NCBI GenBank assembly: GCA_029964075.1
Contig: CM057134.1
Coordinates: forward strand, 20,066,905 to 20,130,904
Reading direction: 5' to 3'
Length of the DNA stretch: 64,000 nucleotides
Source: Patiria pectinifera
Taxonomy: Eukaryota; Echinodermata; Asteroidea; Valvatida; Asterinidae
The notes under the pieces were generated by a model. That model was not told the DNA's origin and searched no databases. It was given only the letters and a program-made list of their open reading frames with translations. Shown here piece after piece: positions 1 through 12,706 of the stretch (position 1 is the first letter of the stretch; each line of letters starts with the position of its first letter). The position numbers and the translations under genes were made by a program.

Positions 1-69
1 GTAATTTGTAAACTCTGAATTGGAAAGTTTAGGTTATAAGTTATTCTGTTTAGAGTTACCGGTATTCTT

Positions 70-290
70 AATTTGACCCGGAAACTTCGCCATTTTTTGA
101 CCTGATACTTTTCCGGGTCAAGTGACACTCCTCTCGATCATTTCCCGGGTCATTTTGACCTGGAAACTTTTGATAAAAGTGTCACCCCGACCAAAAAAAG
201 AATCATCTTGACCCTGGATGTATCACTATCAGCTCAAATTTGACCCGAGGATTTCGGTTCAAAATCTGACTCGGGACTTTTAAGAGTGTA
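70..290. repeat. Degenerate GACCCGG repeat with short hairpins
   Basis: Variants of TTGACCCGGAAACTT recur on both strands: 73-88, inverted at 107-121, then again near 143-170 and 237-275. Inverted neighbours can form hairpins. The segment looks like a decayed foldback or tandem repeat. No protein signal is seen. Confidence 0.45.
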
Positions 291-3200
291 ATACCATAGA
301 GCTAGGACCCAATCTGTATAGTATTTTTATTTCCCATAATATACAGGTCATCACCGTAAAATCACCGTAATTGTCTGCATGACATAGTGGAGAGGGCTCG
401 GTGGGTTAATGTCAAATAGCAGCCATATGTCGAGGCTCTCGTTGCTATGCCTTGGTATGACGTCGGGTACCTCAATTTGGAATCCTCGCAAAGACAGCAC
501 CATGGCCCTCGGTTTCAAAGTTAGTTTGATTTCGTCGATACATGAATTCTGTTACCAAACATTATTGACATGTATCCGGAAGACGGAATCTGGAGAGGGA
601 GGATTCTAATAGGAACTGTGTTTTGAAAATGGTAATAATATTAAACTTCAAGTTATTAAACTGAAGTGAAGATTTCACGCTCGCTGACGGATAGAAAAGA
701 ATCAATGACATACAAAAAGAACGAAGAAAATAAATAAATATAGAAAGAGTGAGTATTGATGTTAATCTGTTCTCAACGCATCTGGATCATGTTCCCGCCT
801 AAACTGATTCAACGCAACAGTGATACGGTTCAAGAGAAGAGATAAAAACACCCAACGCCACCGCGTTCGTTGGAGACTGTTTACAGACACGCTGCACCGA
901 AATCGGAGAAACCCAGCGCCAAAACGATCCCGCCTCGTTGACAAGCTTTCTCTGCGGGGGATGAATTCGATGAAAATTTGTTTCTCTTCCCAACAACATC
1001 ACTCCTCAATTTTCCAGATCTCATCACAATCATCCGTGGGTCTCTCTCTCGGCGCTCCAGACACGAACGACACCGCGAATGTCACGACCCCGGAGTCTCA
1101 AGTTTGGCTGCTGGAATGCCGTAATAAACAGGGGCCGTGGTTTACTCTTGTATACACTCCTCAGTATAATGATACCAGAAGAGAATACTGCGTGCTGGAA
1201 TTACTCTCGTTCGAAAGAAACATGCGTGATTCCTTATTTTGAAGTGGAAAAATTTACTTTGGATGAAATGTTGAACACTCCTGATGGGAAATTCGGAATT
1301 GAAATCCAGACTCTTGCAAAACGATAATTTGGACTAACGTCAACTTCACACAGTCTAATAATTATTCAACGCTGAATCGCTTTGGGAACTTGACACTGGT
1401 CATTGCATGCAGAGTCATAACCGCCAAATATCCTGCAAACCATCGTGCGTATCTAATATCAACACTATCAAAGTACCCTAACTTGACCGACTCGAAGCAT
1501 ACCGGTACCGCAAATTGATCCTCGGCGGGTCTTAGTATGATGCTTAAAACTCGGGTGCTCACCTGTAGTTAAGCCTACACCATGTACCAGGACAGTGATT
1601 GCAGCGCTTGCCAGCAGCATTCTGAGCTTCAGTATTCCCTAGGATGATTTACTAGGAACCTTCCCCATCCTGGGAAATTCCAACACCCTGTGCTATTAAA
1701 CTGTGCACTAAACAGCTGGACTCCACCAAACCCTTGTGTTGGAGCTTGGCTGGTTGTGGATCGTTAGGGTTGATGAATCAATGTCACAATACTCCTCATT
1801 ACAGTAAATACACAGTAAATGCGGCAAAATGTCCTGCCCATGGACACAAATGTGATTCTTCTCAGGGGAGCAATTCCATGCACCGTCAGCTTTGACCCAC
1901 TGGTCCCGGATTTAAAAACAGACTCTTTGTGCGTCTGCATTAGGCTTATATTCTATTTGACCAAATGCCAGAATTATGACAGACAAACTTCACTGTCCTA
2001 TCCTTAAGTTCTTTAAATGGCCTACACATAAAATTAGACGCTAGATTAAATATGCGCGTGAAATACAGATTTTGTGAAACTATCGCTTACGAAGATGGCA
2101 AAGTAAAAAGACGTTTCGGAGGAAGTTGATAAATCAATGTTTATTTCTTTTTGAAACAAGCTCGATCGGAGCAAATCTCGGAAGCTGCGGGCCAACGAAT
2201 TCGTGTTCATTGCATGTAAGGATGAGTGTTTTGAGTAAACAAATCACAGAAATCAGGTTTTTGACCCCAGTGACCCCATGATGACCTTTGACCCCAGTTT
2301 GGTCATGTGACATGTAGGGCCTGGGCTACTGATACTTTTGACAAAGTTTGGTTGTTGAATCGGTCAAAATATGTAGGAGCAATAGACAATGTCAACGTTT
2401 GTTACTAACTAACTAATTAACGAACTAATGGAGAGACAGGATGATTTGTTGAGCTGCTATCCCACAGCTAAAAACAAAGTCGCCTTTTTTTAGCGAAAGA
2501 TGGTATATTCCAGCCAAACTCGAGGAGCCTTTGTGCGCGCATAGCGCATGCGCGCTACGGCCGCAGGTAATCTGAGCCCATGAGAGTTTCATCACGGGGA
2601 AAGTCAATTCACGGAGGCGAAATCAAGAAGGGTAGACATGGAATAGAATCTGCCGAGCTTTTGACAGCTTCTCTTGTCGGTGGAAACACGGGGGGACATT
2701 CCGACAGATCAACGAGAGATAACGTTACACCGGTGGAAGACAGTGACGAGTGTTTGAGGCCAAATTTGTGGCGCTAATGTCGTGAATTATGCTTCATAAA
2801 TAAAAATATGTAGGGCGAGGTGATAACAATGTCGGCGCTACATGTGGTAATGGGCCTGGGTGCATCAGGAAGAAACAAACTTTGACAATAACTCCAGGGA
2901 GAAACACGATCATTAAAATGAATAAAACCATCAAACAGAGTCTTCTTCCTGCAGAAAATTAAAAAAACCCACACATTTTATGCAGTTTGATGGAGGTTGG
3001 ACTGTTAGTGTGGCGTAATATTTTCTCAGCGCTATATTCTGCATAATGTCAATAATAAATTGAACAATTAATTTACTTGGTGGACTGGAAACATGTTGAG
3101 ATAAAAGTCATCTTACATGTTGAAACGCTGGAAATATTAATCGCTTTCTCAAAGTTTGGAATGCGAAGCTTGTGTTTGTAGCTATATGTGTTGAACCATG

Positions 3201-3915
3201 GAGGAATAAGAACCAGCAGTTGTAGAAAATAAGAAAATCGGTTCTCAAAATCTTGAATGATTTCGAATACAGAAGAAAGGATTCTTTTTAAATTCCATTA
3301 TCATTTCGATGCGCAACTTCCTATTTTTACAAGTCCACAGATGAATGACAGCTTCTGAGTTTCATGGCGTCCTTCTTGACCAGCCAAAACTGAACCTTTT
3401 AATCCTCAAACTTGATTTCGAGGAATTGGCACTTCTGGGCCGATCAAAGATGTTTATAGAAATCGGAATTCAATAATCACCTGCATTGTGACTGTCCCCT
3501 GTTAGATTTAGCTTGACAGGTGTTGTGGATTTTTTCTTCATATCACTTGCCAAGTAGTATATCTATCTGTGATATGACATTTTTCATATAACCGCACTGG
3601 CGAATATCCTGCTGCGCCAGAACTATTCTTCCCCGAACTGGTGTTGAACTTGACACTCAGTCCGCAAGCCCTGAGATCAAACGGGCATTCCGAACGGCTC
3701 ACGGGGGCACCAATAATCTCCCAAAACACACATTGGTTTCCGGTATTGTCAGCCATTATCTCCTCCCCCATTGAAGATGATCTCTTCTGATAATTTTGTT
3801 CTGACAGTAGTGCCATTTCGACGGTATTATTTGCATTAGTTTATGAATCTGTTTACTCTGGAGTGAATGAAAACGAGAACAAACATAGTAACACGAAAAG
3901 CAGACGATATTTTTT
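291..3915. other. Upstream region of the PRDM3/16 orthologue, no recognised gene
   Basis: The longest + strand frames are at 820-1242 (140 codons) and 1079-1327 (82 codons), overlapping in different frames. A minus-strand frame lies at 3538-3816 (92 codons). None shows a family I recognise. The interval contains the NRF1-like palindrome at 2544, a DR1-like motif (TGACCTTTGACCCC, about 2282-2295), and one half-copy of the CCATGGAGGAATAAG terminal motif near 3198. It probably holds the promoter and 5' untranslated sequence of the gene, but no clear TATA or initiator can be assigned. Confidence 0.4.
2544..2553. promoter_or_regulatory. NRF1-type palindrome GCGCATGCGC
   Basis: This is an exact match to the NRF1 core palindrome, inside a local CpG-rich patch (about 2531-2575). 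NRF1 sites are typical of CpG promoters. It lies about 1.5 kb upstream of the exon 1 start codon. Function is inferred from the motif only. Confidence 0.4.
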
Positions 3916-3943
3916 TTGTCACAATGCAAAGATTGGTGTCAAG

Positions 3944-3955
3944 TGCGCATGCGTG
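3944..3955. promoter_or_regulatory. NRF1-like site TGCGCATGCGTG
   Basis: This is a near-consensus NRF1 site 111 bp upstream of the exon 1 ATG. It could be promoter-proximal or sit in the 5' leader. It is the second NRF1-type motif upstream of this gene. Confidence 0.4.
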
Positions 3956-4065
3956 ACAGGTGGTACACTGGCATTTTTGTGTACATTAGAATTTCACACG
4001 CAAAAAAGTATGCTCATTGTATACACACATCACATGCACAAGATACTACCACGTTAAGCCCGGAA

Positions 4066-4102
4066 ATGCGCTCTAAAGGCAAGGCCCGAAAACTCACCAA
4101 AA
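4066..4102 (+). CDS. Prdm3/16: PRDM3/16 orthologue, coding exon 1 (N-terminal NuRD-contact peptide)
   Basis: This exon encodes MRSKGKARKLTK and the first base of codon 13, then a canonical donor GTAAGT at 4103-4108 (phase 1). The peptide closely matches the start of vertebrate MECOM/MDS1-EVI1 (MRSKGRARKL) and PRDM16 (MRSKARARKLAKS), whose first exon also ends one base into codon 13. Joined to the acceptor at 56791-56792, the split codon reads A|GT = Ser, as in PRDM16. In vertebrate PRDM3/16 this basic N-terminal peptide is known to bind RBBP4 of the NuRD co-repressor complex, so the role here is inferred to be co-repressor recruitment in the nucleus. ATG 4066 has G at -3. The frame stays open upstream to an ATG at 3916, so the start choice rests on homology. 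The exon's 5' end (transcription start or upstream acceptor) cannot be fixed from sequence alone. Confidence 0.9.
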
Positions 4103-6670
4103 GTAAGTACTTTTCACTTTCTTTGCTCATTCCCTGTCAAGTGGAGGTGTTGCTTAGTTGGTCAGTGAGCTGGGACAGTTGGCACGGGAGAATTTGTCAA
4201 CTTCTGAAGGAGTTTTTGTTCGGTTCAAACTTCAACCGGTGGTTGTTTTTGTGGTCTCGAGTTACGGTGGTACGGTCCTCGTGTGCTGCGCCGTGTCCAT
4301 TTGTAGAATGCCCCCGTAAATGTCGTCGTTGCTGCCGTAAGCGGCACGGACAAACTTCCGTTGCGGTTGTCTCTTCTTCGTTCCAAGAGCCAAATTATTA
4401 AGCCACATTCTTTATTTCTTGGAAAATCTGCGTGCATTTGTAAAGTAACATTATAGCTTGTATGGTTTATGTTTTTTTGTTTACGAATCTCTAAATTTGA
4501 TTGTTGAGGATGATTCGTTTTGCAAAGTAAACAATTAAAGTTCAGTTCAGTTCATGCATAAATTCCACAGTGTTCACAAATAAATAAACAGGTGTTAAAC
4601 CTGTAGTATGACCTTGTGTATTTCGAATTAGCCTCATATTGGTACATTTTCAAGAAAAAGAAGAAGTAGATAATTGTCCCCAAATTGTTAAAATATTTTG
4701 AGGGAAAAACATTAAAAATGGTCGGATCCAGTTTGTCACTTTGCATGCAGGTGCTCAAAATGTATTAAAATGTTACTTTAATTAATTGGTTCTCATGAAA
4801 AAACAAGGCCACAATGTTAAAAATTAAAAACTTTTCAAGGATGGTCTTCTGTTGTATTCAGCTACTACGTTGTTTTCTATTTTCACTATATTAAATTTGG
4901 AGGAATCATCTTAAGAATTAAAACAAATTTATAGTTCTTATCAATTTAATATTTTGTAACCACAATAGTAAAAGTTTTTAGGGACGGTCTTCTGATGTAA
5001 CAAAAAATATGGATTGAGGAAATATAGCTGATGTATTCAGCCAAAACATTGTTTTCTAATTTCACTATATTAAATTTCGAGGAACCAGTTATTTAAGAAT
5101 TGAACCAAATTATTGTTTCTTATCCAGTTGATATTTTGTCAACACAATTGAAATGACTAACCATCTTTAATATAGCCCTATGTATTATTAATGGTTGGGG
5201 TTAATGTTAACATAAAGTGGTTTCGGGATAATCCATATTTTTTTTTAAAAACATTTTTCCCAACGCTTGCCCTGATTTGCTAAAAGTAGAATCAGTCAAA
5301 CATGCACTTAACATTTTAAGTACACATTTTCTATGTTTAAACTGTTTTCAGAGAATATGTACAATTGGAAATATGTGTCAAAAACCACAGATGAAGTAGA
5401 AACAGTAGGCCCCTATTTAAAAACAATTTTTGTTTGGGGGGGTATTTTTACCTGGAACCTCTTGAGCAGCAATGACTAGCAAAAGTGTTTCAAACCTTGT
5501 GACTCAGTGGAAAATATTGTCGGAGTTAAAGAGTTCAGTTTGATCTGCTACATGTGGCATGAATACAAAGTGCTAGAAAGTTAGTCACTACAAAAACACA
5601 GCTTTTATTTAAGTTACCCCTTTGGTGTATCTTGGATAAACTGGACTTATACTTCACATTGTATTCTGAAGAAAGTTGATTTGAAAGTGTTTTAAAACTT
5701 TTACTTTTCAAAGAATATTACAGACTGATGGAAACTGCATTGGTACAATTCTGTTTAATTTTATTCAGATAAAATCAGCGAGAATGTGCCTAGAACAATG
5801 CAAAGATTAATTATTAGAAACAAAGAACATTTGATTTTGTCTTGTATAGCCCAAAAAGCCATTTACCAAGCCAAATTATTTCCATTGACATCCCATAAAA
5901 GTCTTAAAAATATAAAACACACAATGTAATCAAATTACACCAAAAACACCGGAGAACAAAAAGGAAATATTAAAAAATGATTGAGCTTGCTCTTTGATTC
6001 AACAAGGAAGAAGCAAAAACAGTTTGTTTTGGAAACATGTTGTGCTAGATTTGCCTTCGCCCACTTAGATTTTAACTGTTAATCAGTAACTGCTGCTGCG
6101 TTTGTTCAGAGTGTGGTACTTGAAAACTTGTCGGATTACCTTAAGGCTAATCATAAGATCACCGACAAAGAAACTGGGGAGGCTTTGGTGGAACTCTTAA
6201 GGGTCAAAACCTGTACGTCAGAAGTTATCAAGCCGACTTTCACAGGGTCTTCCCACTTAGTAGCGCGACTAAAGATTATCTTGCAGGCGCTGCCCTATTC
6301 TCTGCAACAATAGGTGAAAACACCCTTATTAAAGTAACAACGGGGTTAGAAAGAGCTTCTGAACGTTGGCGCTTTAGCCGGAATTCTGCTTTGAAAGTGT
6401 GTCCTTAACTTGAGGTCGGCCCACATTGTGAGGCGGTAAAAGACACCTTACAAGTGAGATCGAGGTATTGTGTGCTTGGGAGAGTCTTCCTTTTTTTTGA
6501 AGGGTGAGGATGATGCAGCATGAACTAAGAAGCTGCCCTGTCCTCCTCCCAAGGTTGTTCTGGTGGGATGTTGTTACTCCACAAGGATGTCAATGTGGCA
6601 ATAAAGGTTACTGGTCAGGACGAAACATGTAGCTTGCTAGGGAGTTGGACTGTACAATGCTCTGTTTGTG

Positions 6671-7470
6671 CATGGAGGAATAATGTATTTTTAAGCTCTG
6701 GCAGGCACTTCTATGTCACTTGTTGGTCGGTCGGTCAGTCCGGCGGTCTGTCTGTCTGTCTCTGAAAATTGACCAAAAATATTCGACTAATGGTATAAAT
6801 GCCATTGATGAAAGTTTTCGGAACGCGGGCTTTGTCTTGATCGATGCGCATGCACGTCTTTTTTGCATATCTGTCCCCGGAAAATTGACCAAAAGTGAGC
6901 CCCCTAAGTTTCCCATAAAATGTAGGCCTAACTACCAAATTTCAATTAAAGAAAGCAAACAAAATAAATTAAATACTTAACAAAAATTGTTTGTAACAAT
7001 TCGTAAAGTTAAATTAGGGTTTGCCCTTCACCGACGTTTGAACACTGTATACTCAGTGTGTTACCTCCCGAGTGAAAGTTGGAAAAAATCACTCGGGTGG
7101 GACTTGAACCCACGACCTCCTCCCACCCAAGTGATTTTTTCCAACTTTCACTCGGGAGGTAACACACTGAGTATACAGTGTTCAAACGTCGGTGAAGGGC
7201 AAACCCTAATTTGATTTATATCACCCCGATGCAAAATTCCATCTTATAATTCGTAAAGTTGTTTCCAAAATTTTTGTAAATGGAGGCAAAATAGGTGCAG
7301 TAATGTTATAGACACTTGGTATAGTACGCTATATTTTATGGGAAACTCAGGGTGCTTATTTTGGTCAATTTTCAGGGGCAGACCAGCGCAATAGCGCAGC
7401 GTGATTTTCCCGCAGGAGGCGGCCAGAGCTTATTGTGCACTCGCACTTGTTTTTTTCTTATTCCTCCATG
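6671..7470. mobile_element. Non-autonomous DNA transposon with CATGGAGGAATAA termini
   Basis: The ends are a perfect 13-bp inverted repeat: CATGGAGGAATAA at 6671-6683 and its reverse complement at 7458-7470. The element is flanked by a direct repeat GTTTGTG (7 bp), consistent with a target-site duplication. A second inner inverted repeat pairs about 6870-6922 with 7328-7380. There is no transposase. It carries a nested SINE-like element at 7011-7247, so it is the older insertion. The same terminal motif recurs at about 3198, 54317 and 54422. Confidence 0.7.
7011..7247. mobile_element. Palindromic tRNA-related SINE-like element, snap-back copy
   Basis: A perfect 13-bp direct repeat AATTCGTAAAGTT (6998-7010 and 7248-7260) flanks the element. 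7011-7101 and 7122-7212 are reverse complements over 91 nt with one mismatch, separated by a 20-nt loop. The loop and inner arms keep the 3' part of a tRNA-like sequence on the minus strand (B-box-like GGTTCAAGTCC). The rest of the tRNA domain seen in the copy at 39760 is missing. A unique 3' tail (7213-7247) ends in ATTCCATCTTAT. A target duplication of this length suggests LINE-type insertion. Confidence 0.8.
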
Positions 7471-9289
7471 GTTTGTGCTTGCACCTATACACCTGTTATT
7501 CTGCAACATATTAATTAAGTTAAAACTACAATGTTCAAGATCTTCAATAAAGATGGTATGTTTTCTAACTGTTACGAAGACAGACGTGCATTTATAACTC
7601 AGTGGAAAATAGCAGTACATGAATAGAATATTCAGACACGTCTTGGTTAGAATATAAATAGCTGTGACATTTTGTAGAACTGTATGTGGAAAATATGATG
7701 GAGGCTTTACTACTTAGAAAATATGATTGAGTTGAATGGGAAGTGGAAAATTATTTAGTTTTCCTCATTTTCTGATGACTGTTGAATGTCAAATAAAGCC
7801 AGAGAGGTGCTTGGGAAATGGATATCCCAACGGACCCATCTTCAATATTTAGAAAAAATCAGCAAGTGGTTCATTACAAATATCCAATTTGTCAGCTCTT
7901 TTTTTCAGGTCATGTAAGTTACAATGAGTTTTTTTCTCAATATTCTTGAATGGAGTGAAAACCGATGAGTGTTTTCTTGATTCTGCTACCAAGCACAGTC
8001 CAGAAAAGCATTTCGTTCTGTTAATTAGATGAAACTTTTTATTGTTTTGGGAATCAATAGCATTGCACCAGTGTTCATGTGGTGGTTTTGTCCTAATAAT
8101 CATTAAAGTCAAGACACGGAGTATCTTCTAAAACCAGGTCAGACACTCCCCTCATAAACATTCCCTACACCCCCTTAACCTTTGCATGTGAAAGAAATGT
8201 GCTGTAAAAATTGGCCGAAAGTAAGCCGCCCCGGCATCCTGAACCCACCAGTCACTGTCAGTCGTGGGGTCAAGTCCACTTGTTTTTCCAAGTGGCTGCA
8301 TATCATCATTTCCAATTCCCCAAGCCCCAAAATGCCAGCCGAACCCTACACCAGATGTCTGTCCAGTTACACAGCCCTGTTCCCCAAAGACCTGAACTTG
8401 GTACCTTACTGGCTGCTGCTTTTTTTTTTTCTTTTCTAATTCCATCTCTCCCGGACTGTCGCCTTCTCCTCCACGGTCTCCCCCAGAAAATCCTCCCACA
8501 GTCCCCCCAAGTAATTGGCCAAGACAAGTGATACAAACAAAGTAGTTTGGTTTCTGCTGGTCTTCTCTGGTGTCTTTGTTGGCCGAGTGACCCAAAATCG
8601 GCCATGCATGTTTTTGATACCCCATCCTGTCCATGCCAGGACCCATCAAAGTCAAAACAGGGTCTCAAAACAGAACATCGGACACTGACACTGATACAAA
8701 CACCGGACTCTGATTACTCAGATTAAGGTGCCTTTGTCCCTTTTTCTCTCTCAGAGACTTGTGTTTTTCAGTTCATCAGAGAAGGGGTGTAGATCAGAAG
8801 GAGCAGGATTTTGGAGGAACGTCCGAGGAGTGTGGGAAAGAATTTGAGGAATTGGGAGTGATGATCTGTTGTGATATGATCGTGCCGCAGGAGGTCGATT
8901 AGGGATAGGTGGAGGGGTAGAGTTTTTTTCGGCAAATGTGGCCGGCACCTGCAGACTGTAATTCCAGAGATGCACTTAAAGGGGCAGTTTCAGCCGTCTG
9001 AAGTTCGAAACTTATTTTCAGATAGAAATCTAAAAATTCTCCATACATTACGACATCACCAATAGTTGTCCTTTAGTGAATTGAGATTTCACTAAAATCC
9101 AGACATTTACTATTGATCCAAGTTTTTAAATGCATGCATCTGATGATTCTAACTGTGAGACAGATTCGTCTTGCAGTTATAATTTTAAGTATTTGTCACC
9201 ATATTTGCATATTTTGTTTTGATGAGATCTTTTGAAATGATATTCAATTGATATATAACTCATTATATAACCGACAAACATATCCTTGA

Positions 9290-9795
9290 AATTTGATTCG
9301 TGGAACTCACATCACGTGACATTCGTTATTACTGCCATTCACGCCGGGGCTCAAAAAGTACTATCCGCCCATGGGGGATGGGAAATATAATTGAACAGTT
9401 TGGATCATTCTTGTTCCAAGACGTGGTATTGGTGTGCAAATGCATGCTGGTGTACGCGTTCAGCGTTGCGCGTATCGCATATTGTTCCAAAGAGCCAGTG
9501 CTACAGCGTTGGGTTCAAACATTTTCGTGAAGGGGTGGTTTGGAAGAGAGAAATACATTTTCCACCAAATTTGTATTGAAATAAAAGTTCAAATATCAAA
9601 TGACAAGGATCTATATGTCAGTTATATAAAACAAATATTGAGTGGCTTTAAATTGTAAAATGGGAGAAATATTATCGCTCGGTAAAATCTGGACTTTTCC
9701 AGTTCACTCGGCTTCGCCTCGTGAAATGGAAAAGTCCAGATCTTACCTTGCCATAATATTCCTCCCATTTCACTCTGAACCACTCAATATTTGTG
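9290..9795. repeat. Interspersed foldback repeat, long copy
   Basis: The left part (about 9296-9385, containing CACGCCGGGGCTCAAAAAGT) and right part (about 9700-9795) are shared with a shorter copy at 35208-35398. Within this copy, 9629-9699 and 9727-9795 are inverted repeats (ACAAATATTGAGTGG against CCACTCAATATTTGT), giving a long hairpin. No coding capacity is seen. Confidence 0.65.
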
Positions 9796-9807
9796 TACTA
9801 TTGCATC

Positions 9808-10250
9808 TTGGTATGTTCAAAATCTGCCAATTATCAAAATACCTGTGAAGTTCATTTGTTAAATATGTACATCTCACAGGTACATCAAGAGCTGACTACA
9901 AATGCTTTTTACAGATGTCCTTTGATCACGGGACTTTCACCCAAGAAGTAAAAACATTCCCAAAGCTGAAGTGCAGAAAAGTGAAGTAGAGTTTAAGTCT
10001 GGTGCCTTCTTTAAAAAAAATATTCTATTAAATCACTACACATCTCGGTATGTTCAAAAATTATGCTGCATTTTGCCATCTGCCAATTATCAAAATACCT
10101 GTAGTTTCCATTTGTGAAATATACATGCTTTACAACTCCGTTGTACAACAAAAGCAGACCGTACCGCAAATACTTTCCACGCGTGTTCTTTGATCACGGG
10201 ACTATCATCCAAGAAGTTTGAAAATTCACAAAAGTTGAGTAAGTTGTAAA
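9808..10250. repeat. Diverged direct duplication (about 235 bp unit)
   Basis: Two successive segments (about 9808-9990 and 10043-10250) share GGTATGTTCAAAA, CTGCCAATTATCAAAATACC and TTTGATCACGGGACT in the same order. They look like an old tandem duplication with indels. Confidence 0.6.
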
Positions 10251-12298
10251 AATACCGGTATATAAATCTCAGACTAAATGTATATTGTGCCTAAGTTAAA
10301 CAAGACTTTGTGTTTGTCACAAGTTACTAATGCTAAACAAGTTGAAATTCTTAAACTAGCACTGTGATACTTTAAACTGAGGTCATGAGACCTAGGCATG
10401 CACTTCCCATTCCCCATTCATAAGTCTAAACTAAACTGTTAGTTTAAACCCCAATAGTCCTGATTTATTACCCTGGTTTATTTAACAATGCCAGTCATTC
10501 CAATAAATTACTCCCTAAACTTGGCTAACATTCCCCTAATCACCTTTTTGTAACCTTTTATACTGCATTGATCGGTATGTTAGAAATGTGGGGCTTGCAA
10601 TTCGTCTAGGCGTTCAGAAATTACCTAGAGTTCAGATTTTGTTGCCACAGATTGCACTCCTATGAATGGGCATATGTGCATGTTCTGCCTTGGGAGATAG
10701 TACCAGTATGATCAAATGATCAGGCCCTACATGTACATGTATGTGTAAAATGATACATGATCAGACAAACTTTTCTGGAAAGTGTCCCTTTTTCTTCAAA
10801 ATTTTCTTCAAATGATGGTTACTCTCAGATGATATAAAGCTCATCAAATTTTGTTCATTTGATTTTTAGGACCTGTGAAACTACCTGTACATGTTTAACA
10901 GATGGTATCTGAATGCTCTTATACAACTTGTTTGTGTCCTGTGGAATAACAGGTGTTACTAGTTAAGTACACAAAAGCCAGTTTGAAACTCACTTTCTAT
11001 TGTTGCGAAAGCTGTCTGCTTTACAATTGATCATGCTGGCGCTGTTGAAAGTTACACATTAAAAAATGTTGTTTTTGGAGGCCTTTGATTTGGAGTCCCA
11101 AAGTGCAGGAGACAGTTTCTCATCAGTCAGTACAGAGTCACAGACCAAATACATTGTCAATTGTCCTCCTGAACCCAGCGACCACAGGAGTGTCCCCGGC
11201 TGACCTTAAAGAACATTTCTGTTTGGGACAAGAGTGGCAAATAAAGAGAGGGATGATTTAGGGGAGTCTGCACCCCAGAGGGTCTGTAATGTACCCCTAG
11301 ACTGAAGTGATGAGCCCTTTGCAGTATGGTCCCTGTCACCACCATGGCCCTGTGCACATTAATCTTGTGGCCAGCAGATGGGTTGTTTCTCATAATAACT
11401 TTGGCATCTTCGGGGCTTAAAGGGGCTGTTTGGTTAGTTCATCGGAGAATTCAGGTCGGGTCAGTGTTTTTGAATTTTAGTCAATACTAATGATTATATG
11501 CATACTTTACTGATATTAAAATTGGCCATTTCCTCTTGTGTTTATCAAAACGTGATGCATTGTATGTATACACAAATTTTTTTCTGCACTCATACTCACA
11601 CTCAGAAACTACAACGTAGTCGTCATGAATGTTTGAGTTTTTTTGTACTCGTATTTTAACCCCGACTGAGTACTCAAATACAAATTGGTTTAAACATAAG
11701 CATCTGGACTCCTATTTTTACTTATATTATTTCTAACTGATTACTTCTCCTTACTTATTTCTGTGTCATTTAGCACCAAAATGTTCACATGTAGTACATG
11801 TACCTTCCATAAACTCTTCATTTTACTGTTGTTTTTGTTCCCCTACAGTTCAGAAATACATACTAATCAGGGTTTGACTTGTGGTTTTGCACAAGGCATA
11901 TTTTTTTTGCTTTGGCTTTGGAATCAAGTAGTAGAGTTTCTGAAGTACATACCCCTTTAATATAATCTTCCCAACAGGTGTGCCCTAAGATTTGATTGGT
12001 CCTTGAAGTCTTTAACTATCCCTGATTGGCTCATATTGGCATGTCTGGGAATGTATGTAAAGGGATTCCTTCAGCCTTAATTAGTAGACTGTGTGACCTT
12101 CTCTCAGGACACTCAAGCTGTTTATGGCCACTTATACAGGTACATGTGGCCCTTTCTCTTTGATGTACCCAAGCTGACCTGGGCAGAGTTGTGATGGGTT
12201 GGGCATGGATGTACACGTAGGATGCAGTATCTGTGGTAAATTTAATTGTGGAACTTTATAGCACCTTAGAAAGTCAAAAACATAACAATGGTCTTTAA

Positions 12299-12706
12299 AG
12301 GCATAGAGTCATTTGCATTTATCCCCAAAATAACCTACCGAATTATTATCAAAAAAACTTGTACTTGGATTAAAGATTGTACTGGTACTAAATACCCTGT
12401 GAAATTATTCCATCTGGCTTGCTGTCATTTGGAAGAAATCAAGAAATGTAGGTGATTTCCAACGATCTGTCAATTAACTGATTTTTGAAAAAAAGAGTGC
12501 TATTTGTGAAATTGTGTTTTGTGATCAAAAGGTTGTGCATGATTTTTCACTGTTTTTTTTGTTTTTATTTTTTTTTATCTAAAGAGTAATATTACCGCAC
12601 TGAAAGTTTGAGGTTAGGGTATGAACATTCTTCTTAGGATTTTGAGTGGTGCTATTATGGGAAACCCAAAAAGCGTGGAAAGCAACTGATCCTATGCATT
12701 GTGCCT
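12299..12706. mobile_element. TTAA-flanked MITE (AGGCATA ends), copy 1
   Basis: The element is flanked on both sides by TTAA (12295-12298 and 12707-12710), the signature of piggyBac-type insertion. It begins AGGCATAGAG and ends TTGTGCCT, a short terminal inverted repeat. The middle matches the copy at 41878-42248 in the opposite orientation (for example AATACCCTGTGAAATTATTC). There is no open reading frame, so it is non-autonomous. Confidence 0.7.

Noticed and set aside
3538-3816. Divergent gene sharing the promoter
   Set aside because: A 92-codon minus-strand frame lies close to exon 1, but there is no recognisable family and no clear splice or promoter signals.
4225-4437. Minus-strand gene next to exon 1
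   Set aside because: This is a 70-codon frame overlapping intron 1 with no domain or conserved motif, and no supporting promoter.
8152-8655. Longest minus-strand frame (167 codons)
   Set aside because: It includes a Lys run derived from a poly-T tract and low-complexity Gly stretches. No domain is recognised and a second overlapping frame is equally long; probably a chance frame in GC-richer sequence.
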